Of a stretch of DNA of 64,000 nucleotides, positions 61,736 to 64,000 are shown piece by piece. The DNA comes from Rapana venosa. Lineage: Eukaryota; Mollusca; Gastropoda; Neogastropoda; Muricidae. The notes under the pieces were generated by a model. It searched no databases, was not told the DNA's origin, and saw only the letters and a program-made list of their open reading frames with translations. The stretch spans positions 11,139,136-11,203,135 of the forward strand of contig CM054153.1 in NCBI GenBank assembly GCA_028751875.1. Reading direction: 5' to 3'. Each line of letters starts with the position of its first letter. The stretch's first letter is position 1. A program made the position numbers and the translations under genes.

Positions 61736-62424
61736 AAAATCATGGACAAGTCTGTAGTTTCACACTGTGTGCCGCTAAAGCTGCGATCACTGATCACCTG
61801 GAGACTCAAATGTGTGTATCTCAAAAAATAATAAAGATGATTGAAATCTGTTTGTTGTGTCTTGTTAAGAATGATCTCTTAGATTACACTTCACAATTTC
61901 TACATTTTGACCCTTATCTATGACATGTAGCATCACAATTGGCTAAACGCTGAATACACAACTCGTGTAATCAGCTTAAGAATGATTCAAAGTTCTATTC
62001 ACTCACATTCGCAGCCTGCATTTTTCCCCATGCTGTCCTCTATGAAGAGAGGACAGCACCCCCACAGTTTGAGAGTTCAATGCCCATCATCCCCTAAAAC
62101 TTGTACTTTATGTTTCTCTCATGAGCTGTGTGACGCACTCTCCATATAGGCCTACCTCAGTGGTTACACCACGCCCATGGACAGAGGACCAAATTTTAGG
62201 CTACCCTTGGCAAACGAACAATGGTTGTGATGGCACATTTCACAAGAAGAAATTTCAAAATGGCCAATTCAGTGGTAGTAGCCTACACCTGTGGAAGTAT
62301 CAGTATCTGGTTTGAACAGGCTCATAGGACTGAATCACACTGCTGGATTAGCACCCCGCCCCCCAAAAAGTAAATAATATGAATTTGTTTATTAAATTTT
62401 CTTAATGCTTTTTCTTTGTTCCTT

Positions 62425-62550
62425 GGCTAGTAAAGCTCTGCGGTTCACCAATAGTGACATTTCGCATATGCGACCATTCTTGCCTATCATTAAGGTAGCC
62501 ACAACTTCAGGGATGATGTTTAAACACAACAGCAGTGTGCATGCATTTTT
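62425..62550 (-). mobile_element. SINE family S2 fragment
   Basis: TTCACCAATAGTGACATTTC, GCGACCATTCTTGCCTATCA, TTAAGGTAGCCACAACTTCA and AAACACAACAGCAGTGTGCA match the S2 part at 4188-4315. Confidence 0.6.
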
Positions 62551-62564
62551 TTTTATAATTTTGT

Positions 62565-62567
<3 letters not shown>

Positions 62568-62627
<60 letters not shown>
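62568..62627. repeat. CT and TA microsatellite
   Basis: A CT array of about 27 bp followed directly by a TA array of about 27 bp. Confidence 0.9.
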
Positions 62628-62628
<1 letters not shown>

Positions 62629-62659
62629 AGTGTCAACCAGGCCCAAGAGGTAGGCCTAC

Positions 62660-62882
62660 AGACACCTGCAGTGTTGGTCAGGTAATTTGAGCAACACTCT
62701 CAAACTTGTATCCGTAAAGTGGGTGAAGCTGGACTGTGAGGTCCCAGTCTTGCCACTCGCCAACACCACATCACTCTGGGTAGGAGCCGGCCAGAGTACG
62801 AAAAATCCCCCATGACTCATGGGATTTAAACCCGCAACCTTCCAGTCCGAAATCCAGAGTGCTACACTATGGTGGCCGGTTA
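62660..62882 (-). mobile_element. tRNA-derived SINE family S5
   Basis: On the minus strand: CCGGCCACCATAGTGTAGCA (A-box region), then GCGGGTTTAAATCCCATGAG (B box GGGTTTAAATCC), GTACTCTGGCCGGCTCC and CCAGAGTGATGTGGTGTTGG. Its modules differ from S1-S4. Confidence 0.6.
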
Positions 62883-62884
62883 TG

Positions 62885-64000
62885 ATAGCGACATTTAACA
62901 ATCGCAAATTTTATCACCTGTAGGCTACTTGCTGCCCTATCAAAGTTGCTTTTTTCTACAGAATGTTGCAGAGGACAACTCTCTTGTTACCGGGGATTGT
63001 TTTAAGTGTGCTAGATGCATGTTGCGACTTGGAAATAGTACAATGAAAAAGATATTTCTGTAATGTAGGCTTAAGTTCCAAAGTCACTAATGGAATGATT
63101 AGTCTGCTGTTCATATCTAAAAACAGATACGCAAAATAAATTTAATGACTATAACACTCAAATAGATACGCAAAAGAAATGTAATGAAGATAACACTCAA
63201 GTAGGCCTATGTCAAAGTACAAAACCAAAACAAAAAAGCAAGGAATAAAACTGCATTATTATTGCAGATGATCTTAGAGAAAGGGGCATAAATAAGGTGG
63301 AAGCTCAAAACAGAGATGGAGAAGGCTCATCAATGTCAAACCTCCCTTAGGAGAAACATGACAAAAAAGGAAGAAGAAGAAGATTGCTATGAAAAAGAAC
63401 TGAACTTTTCATAATCATTACTGAGATAAACTATTAGCTATTAATTTGAGCGAATTACACATTGTGCTGAAAAAACTACTAGGCAGATCAAGCAGCCTTG
63501 ACTCACGAAGTCCATAATGACAGACGGGGTGACTCATAAAATCTCAGAATATCTTTGCAATGATTTTCAAACTTCACTCAGTAAAACAAAGAATAGGTTT
63601 CTGCAATCGGCAACAGTTTCAGAGTTGTTCAGAAAATATCTATACCTGCCACTAGCATCAAAATCCTGAGTTACAAAACAAAAACAAAAAAAACAAAAAA
63701 ATTTGTCAAAGCAACAATGTGTAGTAGGTACGGAAAAATATTAACCTCTTTTCTCGTTTTGGATATATTAGCGTTTTGGCAAAGTAACCCTTTTGATCTA
63801 CAGATGTGGCCCAAAAGCTGTCTAGCATGAGAGAGCATAAGTCTGTTTGTGTCAAAAGAGTGTTTTACAAATATAATGCTAAGCAGTAAGAAGTTTTCAA
63901 ACTTTACACAGAAAGAGAAAAAGTATGATTATTTCTACATTATGTCAAAGATTTAAAGCACTTGGCTGCAAATTATGTTTGCCCCTTGGATTCAAACCCA
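62885..64000. other. Right-hand flank, nothing recognised
   Basis: AT-rich DNA with a duplicated GATACGCAAAA(T/G)AAAT..AATGA block (63126 and 63165) and a GAAGAAGAAGAAG tail-like run at 63371-63383 that may mark the end of a decayed retroposon. No exon is supported. Confidence 0.4.

Overview
The window is animal genomic DNA. It has canonical GT-AG introns, split codons, tRNA-derived SINEs, non-LTR retrotransposon debris, cut-and-paste transposons and very dense microsatellites. The repeat mix (CT/CA/TG arrays, SINEs with CT tails, TTAA-targeting elements) and the protein sequences suggest a marine invertebrate, most likely a mollusc and perhaps a gastropod. That placement is an inference from style, because no taxonomic marker gene is present.

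Layout. (1) 1-24 kb is gene-poor. It holds long microsatellites, two minisatellites (13.0-13.5 and 14.9-15.8 kb), several SINE families, four truncated LINE reverse transcriptase fragments (one with the inverted-5' structure of twin priming) and one unassigned open exon on the minus strand (2225-2752). (2) 24.2-57.8 kb is one large plus-strand gene whose 11 coding exons join exactly in frame to a 423-residue protein with two RRM domains, an RGG/Gly-Gln-rich tail and a C-terminal PY motif. The best match is a DAZAP1-like hnRNP. (3) 58-64 kb is downstream flank with a hairpin element, an old hAT-like element and SINE relics.

The DAZAP1-like introns hold a stratified transposon record. Intron 1 contains a 1.27-kb long-inverted-repeat element, then a 2.67-kb element with 25-bp inverted ends and a perfect 8-bp target duplication. 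That second element carries a compact antisense two-exon gene (91 aa) with CRE palindromes upstream and an AATAAA downstream. Next comes a 1.1-kb TTAA-flanked piggyBac-type element (family A) interrupted by a second TTAA-flanked piggyBac-type element (family B). Intron 6 has a 283-bp TTAA MITE. Intron 8 has a 2.5-kb TTAA element with GGGGGACCAC ends and a family-A copy inserted inside another family-A copy. Introns 9 and 10 hold two eroded family-A copies.

The main leads are the small spliced antisense gene packed inside a transposon, the repeated GTAAC/GCGACACC motif within that element, the self-nested piggyBac family, and an in-phase candidate cassette exon (47000-47227) of the DAZAP1-like gene. 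All splice models were read by eye, with no transcript evidence or database search behind them.
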